From the NCBI GenBank assembly GCA_963697455.1, contig CAVOOI010000035.1, positions 62,001 through 126,000 on the forward strand: a stretch of DNA of 64,000 nucleotides, written 5' to 3'. The position numbers were made by a program, and so were the translations under genes. The notes beneath the pieces were generated by a model. It saw nothing but the letters and a program-made list of their open reading frames with translations, ran no database searches and was not told the origin of the DNA. This document shows positions 1 to 8,623 of the stretch, one piece after another. This DNA is from JAFEDN01 sp963697455 (lineage in GTDB: Bacteria > Pseudomonadota > Gammaproteobacteria > Coxiellales > Coxiellaceae). Numbering within the stretch: the stretch's first letter is position 1; each line of letters begins with the position of its first letter.

Positions 1-249
1 CTTGATTCTACTTATCAAACATTACCTGACAATAAATTTCATCAAAAAGAGCAAATCAAATTAAAAAATAATATTACCGGATATTTTACACCTTTCCATA
101 TTCAAGCCAGCGGCGTGAATCCCACCCTAGAATGGCAAATAAACGGGGTTTTATACACACTCTCTTGGAAGATCAATGCAGAGCCCTCCTGTCAACGTGA
201 AATTTTAACTGTTCTTGCTGATTCAGCATATCTTCAAGCCAAGTTTTAA
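1..249 (+). CDS. C-terminal end of a hypothetical protein (5' end outside window)
   Basis: An open frame runs from the first base to a TAA at 247-249 and gives the last 82 residues of a protein that starts upstream. The visible part has alternating hydrophobic and polar residues (for example HIQASGVNPTLEWQINGV) that suggest a beta-rich fold, with one cysteine. I do not recognise the family. It is followed by about 90 bases and then the TetR gene, which has its own promoter and operator, so it is probably a separate unit. Confidence 0.5.
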   Translation, partial: LDSTYQTLPDNKFHQKEQIKLKNNITGYFTPFHIQASGVNPTLEWQINGVLYTLSWKINAEPSCQREILTVLADSAYLQAKF

Positions 250-277
250 CGTCGGCCCTATTTAGCTGTAAATGGGG

Positions 278-306
278 TTGACTGAAATTGATTTTGGTGA
301 TAGACT
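278..306 (+). promoter_or_regulatory. Possible sigma-70 promoter of the tetR-MFS unit
   Basis: TTGACT at 278-283 and TAGACT at 301-306 are separated by 17 bases. The -10 hexamer overlaps the palindrome at 303-317, the usual arrangement for autorepression by a TetR protein. The -10 match is weak, so the exact promoter is uncertain. Confidence 0.4.
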
Positions 307-317
307 GACGGTCAGTC
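303..317. promoter_or_regulatory. TetR-type operator palindrome
   Basis: GACTGAC-G-GTCAGTC is a perfect inverted repeat with 7-base arms and a one-base centre, lying 25 bases before the TetR start codon. Short palindromes of this kind are typical binding sites of TetR-family repressors. The neighbouring regulator is the obvious ligand, which would make the regulator-exporter pair autoregulated. Confidence 0.75.
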
Positions 318-341
318 AGTTATAAAAAGAGGAGCTTCAAT

Positions 342-980
342 ATGAAAAAAAATAGAAAAAGAATAGTAAAAGAACCGGACATTAGGCGCGCAGAAATTGT
401 TCTCGCAGCGAAAGAACTGTTTGAGAAAGAGGGCTACACGAGCACCACAATTGAAGATATTATTCGAAAAGCAGGTATTGCAAAAGGGACTTTTTATTAT
501 TACTTCAAATCAAAAAAAGAAATTTTGTCAGCCTTGGTCGAAAATATTGGCGGGGAAATGGAGCGGCTCTTTAATTCAATAATCGAGTCCGGCCATCTAA
601 CAGCGCTCGAGAAATTAAAACTGATCTTTCAAGGCCCGGAGAAGAAAGCTATTACGCAATATTCGGTTATGGAGGTCATTCATAAACCCGAGAACCGAGA
701 GCTGCAGGAGCAACTCAATATTCAAGCGGTTGCTATTATTGCACCGCTCATTGCCAAGGTATTTGAGCAAGGATATAAAGAAGGTGTTTTTAAAAATATT
801 TTGACCGTCGAGAGCATTCAAGTTTTTATCGCAGGGTCTCAATTTGTGCTTAATTCAGGCCTTTTTGATTGGTCTCCGCAAAAACGGGTTGCATTTTTAA
901 AATCAATACAGGCTATTCTTGAGCAGCTTGTTGATGTTGAATCAGGCGTGCTCAGTTTTATTGCTTCTGAAGAGGTATAA
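342..980 (+). CDS. TetR/AcrR-family transcriptional regulator
   Basis: This 212-residue protein has a clear TetR N-terminal DNA-binding domain at about residues 17-65. The helix-turn-helix core is TTIEDIIRKAGIAKGTFYYY, followed by FKSKKEILSALV. The C-terminal ligand-binding domain is not similar to a named family that I recognise. The start is supported by GAGG about 6 bases upstream. It lies 5 bases before an MFS exporter and just downstream of a perfect palindrome, so it most likely represses itself and the exporter until a toxic ligand binds. Family assignment is certain; the ligand is unknown. Confidence 0.92.
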   Translation: MKKNRKRIVKEPDIRRAEIVLAAKELFEKEGYTSTTIEDIIRKAGIAKGTFYYYFKSKKEILSALVENIGGEMERLFNSIIESGHLTALEKLKLIFQGPEKKAITQYSVMEVIHKPENRELQEQLNIQAVAIIAPLIAKVFEQGYKEGVFKNILTVESIQVFIAGSQFVLNSGLFDWSPQKRVAFLKSIQAILEQLVDVESGVLSFIASEEV

Positions 981-985
981 AATTT

Positions 986-2290
986 ATGAACCAAGCAGTC
1001 GTTGCATATAAATCCGATGTAGATAATTCATCTTTACGTTTTCTAATTATCTGGGCTGGACAACTCATATCTAGCATTGGAAGTGGTCTGACAGCTTTTG
1101 CTCTAGGAACTTATGTGTTTCAACTAACAGGTTCAGCAACAACTTATTCATTAATCTTACTTTCAGCATTCCTACCAGCGCTGCTGTTAAAGCCAATAGG
1201 TGGAACCCTCGCAGATAGAATTAACCGAAAAAAATTAATGATCATTGGAGATTTTGGTTCAGCTATGGGTTTAATTTTTATTATCGCTATGATGTTTATA
1301 GGAATAAAAAATTTATGGGTAATTTATTTGGGCACGATAATCAGTTCTATTTTTGTGGCGTTGCAAAATCCGGCCTATAAAGCTTCGGTAACAGATTTAA
1401 TTAACAAAGACTTCTATTCTAAAGCAAGTGGTTTATTACAATTAGCTGAATCATCGAAGTATCTTATTTCTCCTATTATTTCCGGTTTTTTATTAAGAAT
1501 AATGGATGTTAAGGAAATACTTATTGTGGATGCGGTTAGTTTTTTGATAGCAATTTTTCCCGTCTGTTTGATAAAGAAAAATTATACTGAAAGAAAGCAG
1601 ACGGTAACTGCTCAGCATTTCGTTGATGATTTCATGGACGGTTTTCGCTATCTTTTAACCAAGAAAGAAATTCTGTTATTAATATCTATAATTTCTTTTG
1701 TTGCATTTTTTATTGGGTTGCTGCAAGCCCTTCTTGGTCCGATGATTTTATCATTTGCAAGCCCGCAAACTTTTGGTATTTCTCAAACAGTCGCCACCAC
1801 TGGTATGTTAATAGGCAGTTTTTTTATTGGTGTTTTTGGAAAGTCGAACAAAAAAGTTCAGCTATTATCATTTAGTTTAATTTGCAGCGGCTTATTCTTC
1901 TCATTGCTTGGTATATCAGAAAATATTATTATCATTACTTTATTTGGCTTCTTATTCTTTCTTGCTCTCCCATTGGTCAATGCCAGTTTAGATGTGTTGG
2001 TGAGAAGTAACGTTGAGAATTATATGCAAGGACGCATTTGGTCGATTGTCTCTTTAATTTCGCAATTAGGCATGGCAATCGCATTCGGAATTGCCGGTTA
2101 CCTGGCCGATGATATTTTTAATCCGTTATTAAAACCTGCCGGGACGTTAGCATCGTCTATAGGGGTTTTCATTGGGATAGGAGATGCGAGAGGAATTGGA
2201 TTGATCTTTATTATATCTGGTCTTTTTGTGATAACGATTGCGATGCTAATTGGTAGATTTAAAGTACTTAGGAAATTAGATGCGGCATAA
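986..2290 (+). CDS. MFS transporter, DHA3-like exporter
   Basis: A 434-residue membrane protein with about twelve hydrophobic segments. The early loop reads KPIGGTLADRINRKKLMIIGD, matching the conserved loop 2-3 signature (GxLADRxxRKK) of major facilitator exporters. The overall pattern resembles the DHA3 branch, which includes macrolide and siderophore exporters. It begins 5 bases after the TetR stop and must share its transcript, so its expression is probably induced by its substrate. The substrate cannot be told from sequence. Length is normal and there is no sign of damage. Confidence 0.88.
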   Translation: MNQAVVAYKSDVDNSSLRFLIIWAGQLISSIGSGLTAFALGTYVFQLTGSATTYSLILLSAFLPALLLKPIGGTLADRINRKKLMIIGDFGSAMGLIFIIAMMFIGIKNLWVIYLGTIISSIFVALQNPAYKASVTDLINKDFYSKASGLLQLAESSKYLISPIISGFLLRIMDVKEILIVDAVSFLIAIFPVCLIKKNYTERKQTVTAQHFVDDFMDGFRYLLTKKEILLLISIISFVAFFIGLLQALLGPMILSFASPQTFGISQTVATTGMLIGSFFIGVFGKSNKKVQLLSFSLICSGLFFSLLGISENIIIITLFGFLFFLALPLVNASLDVLVRSNVENYMQGRIWSIVSLISQLGMAIAFGIAGYLADDIFNPLLKPAGTLASSIGVFIGIGDARGIGLIFIISGLFVITIAMLIGRFKVLRKLDAA

Positions 2291-2308
2291 AATAAAATAC
2301 CCCAGGCG

Positions 2309-2743
2309 TCAGCTCTGTGTGAGCAAGTTATGTCTGGCATTTTGGAGTAATTTTATGAAGGTGGTGATGTCTGGCTGGGCGGCTCCTTTGAAAGCGGTTT
2401 TCCAGATTGTCAGCATCGCTTTTTCTAAGGTTTGGGTTAGATTTTTGCCGTCCTGGGTGAGTTCTATATGAACGCAGCGTTTATCGGCTGGATCAGAGTA
2501 GCGCTGGACTAAGCCGCGCTGGACTAGACGGTTTAAAGAGCGGGTTAAAGAAGCGGGCTCGAAATGCAGGCGCTCAGCCAGCTCTGCTTTGGTGCGGGCT
2601 TTATTTTTTTTGACGGTCATCATGACTATGCCATCAACCTTGGTCAGGTCCTGCGCTTGCAAAATAGGTTTCATTTTCGCGCTGAGCGTATGCACAACAG
2701 CTCGCCACTCGTCATGTAACTTTTTTATAAGATCTCGGTTCAT
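2309..2743 (-). CDS. MarR-family transcriptional regulator
   Basis: The 144-residue product has the MarR winged helix: KVDGIVMMTVKKNKARTKAELAERLHFEPASLTRSLNRLVQRGLVQRY, then DPADKRCVHIELT (wing). I start it at ATG 2743. A TTG at 2758 is in frame but lies inside the promoter palindrome. A TATAAT on the same strand ends 6 bases before this ATG, so the message is predicted to be leaderless. The gene diverges from the tripartite efflux genes and shares a 44-bp palindromic control region with them, so it is the probable repressor of the pump. Confidence 0.9.
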   Translation of the reverse strand: MNRDLIKKLHDEWRAVVHTLSAKMKPILQAQDLTKVDGIVMMTVKKNKARTKAELAERLHFEPASLTRSLNRLVQRGLVQRYSDPADKRCVHIELTQDGKNLTQTLEKAMLTIWKTAFKGAAQPDITTFIKLLQNARHNLLTQS

Positions 2744-2748
2744 GGAGG

Positions 2749-2792
2749 CATTATACAAAGCATTGCATTACAATGCAATGCTTTGTATAATG
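2749..2792. promoter_or_regulatory. Symmetric divergent promoter and MarR operator (44-bp palindrome)
   Basis: A perfect inverted repeat has 21-base arms (2749-2769 and 2772-2792) and a 2-base centre. Each arm ends with a TATAAT (minus strand 2755-2750, plus strand 2786-2791). Each strand has a TTGCAT at 17-base spacing that can serve as -35 (plus strand 2763-2768). The single palindrome therefore encodes two mirror-image promoters, one for marR and one for the efflux operon, and is the natural binding site of the MarR dimer. Confidence 0.8.
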
Positions 2793-2824
2793 GCTTCTAT
2801 ATAAATTATAGCGATAAGTGAATA

Positions 2825-4273
2825 ATGAAAAGTTCGGCATTATGTCAACCGACTAAATTAATTTTAACGTGTCTGGCCTGGTTGGTCAGCGGTGGGCTAT
2901 TCTCCACAAATGCTTGGGGGGTAACGCCGGACCCATTTCATCTCGGCCAACGGACCACGCCTACTCCCCAAACTTATTGGGAAAAACCGGATAATTTGAC
3001 CGTTACCGATACCGCCGCCCCTCTTTCCGCGACGGAATTACCTAAAAAACCACTGACTTTAACTGAAGTGACTGATTTTGCCCTATGCCATAATCCCAGT
3101 ACTAGTTTAGCTTGGTATCAAGCTAAAGCTGCGGCGGCTCAGGTTGGCATAGCTATGAGCGCTTATTTACCTCAAATAACCGGTGGGGGCGGAGTGCAAT
3201 ATACTGCGAACGTTTTTTCTTCGCCCAATAGTTCGCAAACTACTTACGGGCCTAACTTTAGCTTGAGTTATTTGTTGTTAGATTTTGGCAATCGCAGCAA
3301 TACCGTCTTAGCGGATGAGTATGCGCAAATTGCCGCAAATTTAAATCAAAACAATGCGATTCAGCAAGTGATCCTGCAGGTGCAGCAAGCTTATTACCAA
3401 GTTTTAGGTCAACAAGCAGTGGTTTCTGCCGATGAACAAAGCGTTAAGCAAGCTAAAACCAGTTTGGATGCCGCCGAAGCTTTGCGCGCCAATGGGATGG
3501 CCACGATCGGTGATGTCTATCAGTCCCAGGGATCTTATGCGCAAGCTAACCTGGATTTACAAACCGCTCAAGGGACTTATCAAACTGCGCAAGGCCAATT
3601 AGCGACAGCGATGGGCTTGCCAGCGGATACCTCTATTCCATTGGCGCCACTACATAACCCGCCAAAAATTCAGCAGATTGAACAGGCTGTACCGCAATTG
3701 TTAGCACTGGCTAAGCGCGATCGGCCAGATCTAATTGCTGCAGAAGCCCAAGTTCGCCAGAGTCAGGCGCAACTGGCGGCGACAAAAGCTTCCGGCTTAC
3801 CCACTTTAACCGTTACTGCCACCGCGCAACCCGGAGGTGTGTTCAGTAATACCACTGGCACCAATACTACGGCGGCGTTGACGTTATCAATGCCCTTGTT
3901 TACTGGGTATTCTTATACTTACAGCGTAAAACAAGCACAAGCGCAAACGCTGGCCGCGCAAGCCACGCGTGATCAGCTCAACCAACAAGTGCAATTACAA
4001 GTTTGGCAAGCTTATTTTGCTTTGAAAACTGCAGAACAAAATGTCGGTACTACTGAAATTTTATTAAAAAGCAGTTTACAAGCCTATAATCAGGCGTTTG
4101 GGCAATATAAAAACGGGGTGGGTGATATATTGTCGGTGTTAACTACCCAAGCTACCTTAGCTAAGGCTCGGGTCCAAAACATTCAAGCTAAATTAAATTG
4201 GTTTGTCGCCTTAGCACAGTTGGCCGCGGCGGTGGGCACGTTGAATTCGTCAGTACAGGATACATCATTATGA
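2825..4273 (+). CDS. TolC-like outer membrane efflux channel
   Basis: A 482-residue protein with an N-terminal signal sequence (hydrophobic stretch around residues 11-30, then NAWG). It has two repeated outer-membrane-efflux domains with the long Gln/Ala-rich helices of the TolC/NodT family (for example QQVILQVQQAYYQVLGQQA and QQVQLQVWQAYFALKTAEQN). It would form the trimeric exit duct of the pump. Its stop overlaps the start of the adaptor gene by ATGA, indicating translational coupling. Transcription starts from the palindromic promoter about 30 bases upstream. No lipobox cysteine is obvious at the cleavage site. Confidence 0.9.
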   Translation: MKSSALCQPTKLILTCLAWLVSGGLFSTNAWGVTPDPFHLGQRTTPTPQTYWEKPDNLTVTDTAAPLSATELPKKPLTLTEVTDFALCHNPSTSLAWYQAKAAAAQVGIAMSAYLPQITGGGGVQYTANVFSSPNSSQTTYGPNFSLSYLLLDFGNRSNTVLADEYAQIAANLNQNNAIQQVILQVQQAYYQVLGQQAVVSADEQSVKQAKTSLDAAEALRANGMATIGDVYQSQGSYAQANLDLQTAQGTYQTAQGQLATAMGLPADTSIPLAPLHNPPKIQQIEQAVPQLLALAKRDRPDLIAAEAQVRQSQAQLAATKASGLPTLTVTATAQPGGVFSNTTGTNTTAALTLSMPLFTGYSYTYSVKQAQAQTLAAQATRDQLNQQVQLQVWQAYFALKTAEQNVGTTEILLKSSLQAYNQAFGQYKNGVGDILSVLTTQATLAKARVQNIQAKLNWFVALAQLAAAVGTLNSSVQDTSL

Positions 4274-5403
4274 GAAAACCAACCCTCATTCGCTTGATTA
4301 TAGCTATTTTAATTATCGTAGCGGTCTGCATGTGTATTTGGTGGTTTACTAAACCGGCTGACATTGGCGCCAAGACCAAGGGAGCGCATCCAGGGAGCAC
4401 GGCTGTGAGCGTAAAAATCATTCATGCTCAACTTAAAGATATGCCAGTCACCATCCAAGAAATAGGCAGTGTTGAACCCGAGGAATCTGTAAATGTTATT
4501 TCGCAGGTGGCCGGTACTTTAAAAAAAATCAATATCACCCAGGGACAAATGGTTAAAGCAGGTCAATTATTATTTGAAATTGACCCCGCAGTATATGCCG
4601 CTGATGTCAGTAGCGCTGAAGCTAACCTGAGGCGCGATCAGGCACAGTTGGCTTTCTCGAAAGCGACTGCCGACCGTTATGCCGCATTGGCGAAGTTAGA
4701 ATATGTCACTCGCCAACAATATGAGGAATCTCTGGCCTCAGTGAAAGAACAAGAGGCTGTAGTCGCGGGTGATGAGGCCATTTTGCAGCAAAAGAAAATT
4801 CAATTGAGCTATACCGAAATTCATGCGCCGATTAGCGGTAAGGCGGGAGTGATCAATGTGCATATGGGCGATCTCGTGACCGCTAACAGCGCAACACCAT
4901 TATTAGTAATTAATCGCTTAGAAAATGTCTTAGTCAGTTTCAATATTCCGCAGAATCGTCTGCACGATTTATTAACTTACCAACAGGCAGGTACATTAAA
5001 AATCCAGGTGTTGGATGAAAGCGGCGTTAATTTGTTAGCTGAGGGAGAGCTTGCTTTTGTTGGCAACATGGTCAGCGGACAAACGGGTACGGTGCAAGTT
5101 AAGGGTAAAATAGCCAACGCGAATTTAACGCTGTGGCCAGGACAATTGGTAACAGTCCGGCTAATCCTTAAAATTGAACCTCAAGTTATGGTTATTCCTA
5201 GCGCCAGCGTCCAGATTGGTCAACTTGGGAATTATGTATATGTGGTTAAAAACAAGAAGGCTGCTATCCAGCTCATCACCGTTTCACGAGTGATGAATGG
5301 GCAAACGGTAGTCTCCAAAGGCTTACAATTAAGTGACGATATTATTGCGGAGATTCCTCCTGGGCTAGCAGAAGGAAGCCCAGTAAAAATAGAGAATCCC
5401 TGA
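4270..5403 (+). CDS. RND efflux periplasmic adaptor (HlyD/MdtA-like)
   Basis: The ATG at 4270 overlaps the TolC stop (ATGA) and gives 377 residues. A single N-terminal membrane segment (LIRLIIAILIIVAVCMCIWW) is followed by the membrane-fusion-protein layout: a lipoyl half-motif around VAGTLKKINITQGQMVKAGQ, an alpha hairpin, then YTEIHAPISGKAGVINVHMGD and beta-barrel domains. In-frame extension upstream would lie inside tolC and is not needed. It links the inner-membrane RND pump to the TolC duct, and its gene sits between theirs. Confidence 0.9.
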   Translation: MRKPTLIRLIIAILIIVAVCMCIWWFTKPADIGAKTKGAHPGSTAVSVKIIHAQLKDMPVTIQEIGSVEPEESVNVISQVAGTLKKINITQGQMVKAGQLLFEIDPAVYAADVSSAEANLRRDQAQLAFSKATADRYAALAKLEYVTRQQYEESLASVKEQEAVVAGDEAILQQKKIQLSYTEIHAPISGKAGVINVHMGDLVTANSATPLLVINRLENVLVSFNIPQNRLHDLLTYQQAGTLKIQVLDESGVNLLAEGELAFVGNMVSGQTGTVQVKGKIANANLTLWPGQLVTVRLILKIEPQVMVIPSASVQIGQLGNYVYVVKNKKAAIQLITVSRVMNGQTVVSKGLQLSDDIIAEIPPGLAEGSPVKIENP

Positions 5404-5419
5404 TCAGGAAGGTATTGCT

Positions 5420-6898
5420 ATGAGTATTTCTAAATTATTTATTGATCGTCCGGTAGCCACTATTGTCTTGACGGTAGCGCTGGTGGTATTTGGCTGGGTG
5501 GCTTACAAAGCTTTACCGATTAGCGAGTTACCAGAAATTGATTTTCCGGTCATTATGGTGACGGCCAGTTTAACCGGCGCGGATGCTGAGACTATGGCTA
5601 ACACCGTAGCCACGCCCTTAGAAAAACAATTTAGCGCTATTTCTGGATTGGATGAGATGAGTTCGACCAGTAATTCAGGCCAAACCACCGTTATTTTACA
5701 ATTTTCATTGGATCGCGATATTGATGCCGCCGCTCAAGATGTGCAAACCGCAGTTTCTCAAGCGGTTCGTTCGTTGCCGACGGAAATGACTACACCACCA
5801 GCCATTCACAAACTCAATCCTTCCGCCGCGCCGATTTTGTTTTTAGCGTTGACGGGTAAAAATATTCCATTAACGACTTTGGACGATTACGCTGAAATTA
5901 ATATCGCGCAGCGATTATCGATGATTTCAGGCGTTGCTCAAGTCCAGGTATACGGTAGTCAGCAATACGCGGTGCGTATTCATTTAAATCCGCGCGCTAT
6001 TTCTGCGCGCGGACTGAGTAATGCCCAAGTCATCAGCTCTATTCAAGATGCGAGCGCCACTCAGCCTGCGGGAACTTTGCAGACTCCCGAGCGTACCTAC
6101 AATGTTAAGGCGGTTAATCAATTTTTTAAAGCGACTGATTTTAATAAGACAATCATTGGTTTTTCACAAGGCGCACCGGTGCGGTTACAAGATGTTGGCC
6201 TCGCCGAGGATAGCGTAGTGAACGATAAAGCAGCGACATGGTATAACAATGATCGTACCATAGTGTTAGCTATCCAGCGTCAGCCAGGATCGAATACAGT
6301 GGCGGTGACCGATGCAATCAAAAAAATATTACCCAGCTTAACTCAGAATTTGCCGGGTGGCGCTAAATTAAATATTGCCTATGATCGTTCAACCTTTATC
6401 CGTCAAACCTTAAACGAAATGAAATTAACTTTAGTCATAGCCATCGTGTTGGTAGCTGGGGTTATTTTGTTATTTTTGGGGAGTGTTTCTTCTACTTTTA
6501 TCGCTATCATTTCTTTGCCGGTCGCTTTACTGGCCACTTTTATAGTCATGTATTTATTAGGTTACAGTCTCGATACATTATCGCTGATTGGCTTAGTTTT
6601 GGCGGTGGGTTTTATCGTCGATGACGCCATCGTGGTTTTAGAAAATATCGTTCGTTATTTAGAGCAAGGCTATAGCCGTTTAGAAGCAGGATTGAAAGGC
6701 AGCAGTGAAATTGTCTTTACGGTCATTTCCATGACGCTGTCTTTGGTAGCGGTGTTTATTCCGTTAATTTTTATGGGTGGAATCATTGGCCGGTTATTTA
6801 GAGAATTTTCAATTGTGGTGGCAGGTTTCGATTTTAGTCTCCGGTATAGTGGCGCTGACTTTAACGCCCATGTTGTGTACGCAGTTGCTCAAACCTAA
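5420..6898 (+). CDS. RND efflux pump, N-terminal part (frameshifted gene)
   Basis: The frame encodes the first half of an AcrB/MdtB-type transporter: N-terminal helix (FIDRPVATIVLTVALVVFGW), the LPISELPEIDFPVI signature, porter domain, and the first block of transmembrane helices with the VGFIVDDAIVVLENI proton-relay region (adjacent aspartates). After FSIVVAG near base 6824 the sequence leaves the family. The +1 frame continues as VSILVSGIVALTLTPMLCT. One extra G in GCAGGTTTCG (6821-6830) explains this. Removing it gives a 1,024-residue protein spanning 5420-8495, the normal RND length. Confidence 0.85.
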   Translation: MSISKLFIDRPVATIVLTVALVVFGWVAYKALPISELPEIDFPVIMVTASLTGADAETMANTVATPLEKQFSAISGLDEMSSTSNSGQTTVILQFSLDRDIDAAAQDVQTAVSQAVRSLPTEMTTPPAIHKLNPSAAPILFLALTGKNIPLTTLDDYAEINIAQRLSMISGVAQVQVYGSQQYAVRIHLNPRAISARGLSNAQVISSIQDASATQPAGTLQTPERTYNVKAVNQFFKATDFNKTIIGFSQGAPVRLQDVGLAEDSVVNDKAATWYNNDRTIVLAIQRQPGSNTVAVTDAIKKILPSLTQNLPGGAKLNIAYDRSTFIRQTLNEMKLTLVIAIVLVAGVILLFLGSVSSTFIAIISLPVALLATFIVMYLLGYSLDTLSLIGLVLAVGFIVDDAIVVLENIVRYLEQGYSRLEAGLKGSSEIVFTVISMTLSLVAVFIPLIFMGGIIGRLFREFSIVVAGFDFSLRYSGADFNAHVVYAVAQT

Positions 6899-8495
6899 AG
6901 CCGCAGACCATTCATTTTTTCCCTGGTTTGAGCGCTTGTTTAATCGCAGTAAAGATCTTTATGAGCGCGGTTTACGGTGGTCGGTAAATCATATCCGTAC
7001 TGTTTTGATATTAACCGGGCTAGTATTGATTCTGACTATCGTGTTATTTGCGATCGTCCCCAAAGGTTTTATTGCTTCTGAAGATGCGGGGATTTTATAT
7101 GGCTTCACTAAAGTTCCAGTAGGTTTGCCGTTTGCGGAATTTGTACAGCGTCAACAGGCTGCGGCGCAAGTCATAAAAACCAATCCTAACGTGCAAAGTG
7201 TCATTTCCAGTGTGGGTCAAAAAAGCGGTAGTGGTGCGAGTAACGGCGGCATGATGTTTATTCGGTTAAAACCTTCGAATCAACGTCCGTTGACTGCTGA
7301 TGAGACCATTGCGCAATTACGGCAACAAATACGCAAAATTTCCGGCATTCAAATTAACTTTATTAATCCTCCGCCGATGTCGATGGGTAGTAAATCTTCC
7401 AGCGGCAGTTATCAATATATTTTGCAAGGCAGCGATCTGAAACAATTGCAAGCTGCCGCCCTCGATTTCCAAGCAAAAATAGCCAAAATTCCTGGGATTA
7501 AAGATGTGGATAATGATTTAGATTTAACTAATCCAGAATTGCGGGTGAAGATTTTAACCAATCAAGCAGCCGCTTTAGGCATTACTACCGCTGCGATAGA
7601 GACAGCGCTTTATAATGCCTATGGCGAACGGCAGGTCAGCACGATTTACACTGCGACCAATGAATACCCGGTGATGATAGATGTAGCGACCTCTTTTCAA
7701 AAAAGCGCCAATGCTTTACAAGCCATTGAGGTCCCTACGGCTGACGGCACATTAGTACCGTTAAGTTCAGTTGCCGCAATTGAAGAAGGTGTGGGGCCGT
7801 TATCTATAAATCATTATGGCCAATTACCCGCAGTAGCTGTTTCTTATAATTTAGCTTTGGGCTCTTCGCTGGGTGAGATCAATCAAAAAATCGTTGCGCT
7901 GGCTAACTCAGCCTTGCCGGCTGGGATAACCGGCACTTTTGGTGGGGCAGCGCAAGTGTTTCAGTCCTCATCTCATACGTTGCCACTCTTGTTGTTAGCC
8001 ACTATTTTTGTGATTTATGTAGTTTTGGCAATTCTTTATGAACACTTTCTCCACCCCATTACCATCTTAACCGCGCTACCTTTTGCTGCGTTCGGCGCGT
8101 TATTGATGTTAATCATATTCCATTTGCAGCTAGATTTATTTAGCTTTATCGGTATTATCTTACTGGTTGGGTTAGTGAAGAAAAATGGGATCATGATGGT
8201 GGATTTTGCCGTTGAAGCGCGCCGCAAACAAAATTTAGAAGCGAAGGAAGCCATCATTCGCGCTTGTCTGATCCGTTACCGCCCGATCATGATGACGACG
8301 ATGACTGCGATTCTGTCTTCGCTACCATTAGCCATCGGCTTGGGCGCTGGCAGTGAATCCAGGCGCTCGATGGGAGTAGCCGTGGTCGGCGGCCTATTAT
8401 TTTCTCAATTACTAACCTTATTCGTAACCCCAGTATTTTATCTAATCATGGAAAAGTTTTCTAAAAAAAGGGCCGACAAAAAAGTCGCAGGATAA
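6777..8495 (+). CDS. RND efflux pump, C-terminal part (frameshifted gene)
   Basis: This frame carries the second half of the transporter whose first half ends at 6898. It becomes homologous from about base 6825 (VSILVSGIVALTLTPML). It holds the second porter region, the repeat of the membrane domain, and the terminal helices with GIILLVGLVKKNGIMMVDFA and RPIMMTTMTAILSSLPLA. The residues encoded by 6777-6824 in this frame are not native. No internal start looks convincing, so without correction or recoding at 6824 this half would not be translated. It is probably one gene with either a sequence error or a recent inactivating insertion. Confidence 0.82.
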   Translation: MESLAGYLENFQLWWQVSILVSGIVALTLTPMLCTQLLKPKAADHSFFPWFERLFNRSKDLYERGLRWSVNHIRTVLILTGLVLILTIVLFAIVPKGFIASEDAGILYGFTKVPVGLPFAEFVQRQQAAAQVIKTNPNVQSVISSVGQKSGSGASNGGMMFIRLKPSNQRPLTADETIAQLRQQIRKISGIQINFINPPPMSMGSKSSSGSYQYILQGSDLKQLQAAALDFQAKIAKIPGIKDVDNDLDLTNPELRVKILTNQAAALGITTAAIETALYNAYGERQVSTIYTATNEYPVMIDVATSFQKSANALQAIEVPTADGTLVPLSSVAAIEEGVGPLSINHYGQLPAVAVSYNLALGSSLGEINQKIVALANSALPAGITGTFGGAAQVFQSSSHTLPLLLLATIFVIYVVLAILYEHFLHPITILTALPFAAFGALLMLIIFHLQLDLFSFIGIILLVGLVKKNGIMMVDFAVEARRKQNLEAKEAIIRACLIRYRPIMMTTMTAILSSLPLAIGLGAGSESRRSMGVAVVGGLLFSQLLTLFVTPVFYLIMEKFSKKRADKKVAG

Positions 8496-8569
8496 TGACT
8501 GCTCTGGCTCTAGGCGAGTGGACGTTAACTGGTTCTAATGCGAAACCTTAGCATCTACCCTTCTAGACC

Positions 8570-8599
8570 TTGATATCGGATTTTGCTATTATTCATAAT
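8570..8599 (+). promoter_or_regulatory. Possible promoter of the ankyrin-like gene
   Basis: TTGATA at 8570-8575 and CATAAT at 8594-8599 are 18 bases apart, about 25 bases before an AAGGAG ribosome-binding site. The match is reasonable but not tested. Confidence 0.35.
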
Positions 8600-8623
8600 C
8601 TCTTAATACAAGGAGTAACTGTT

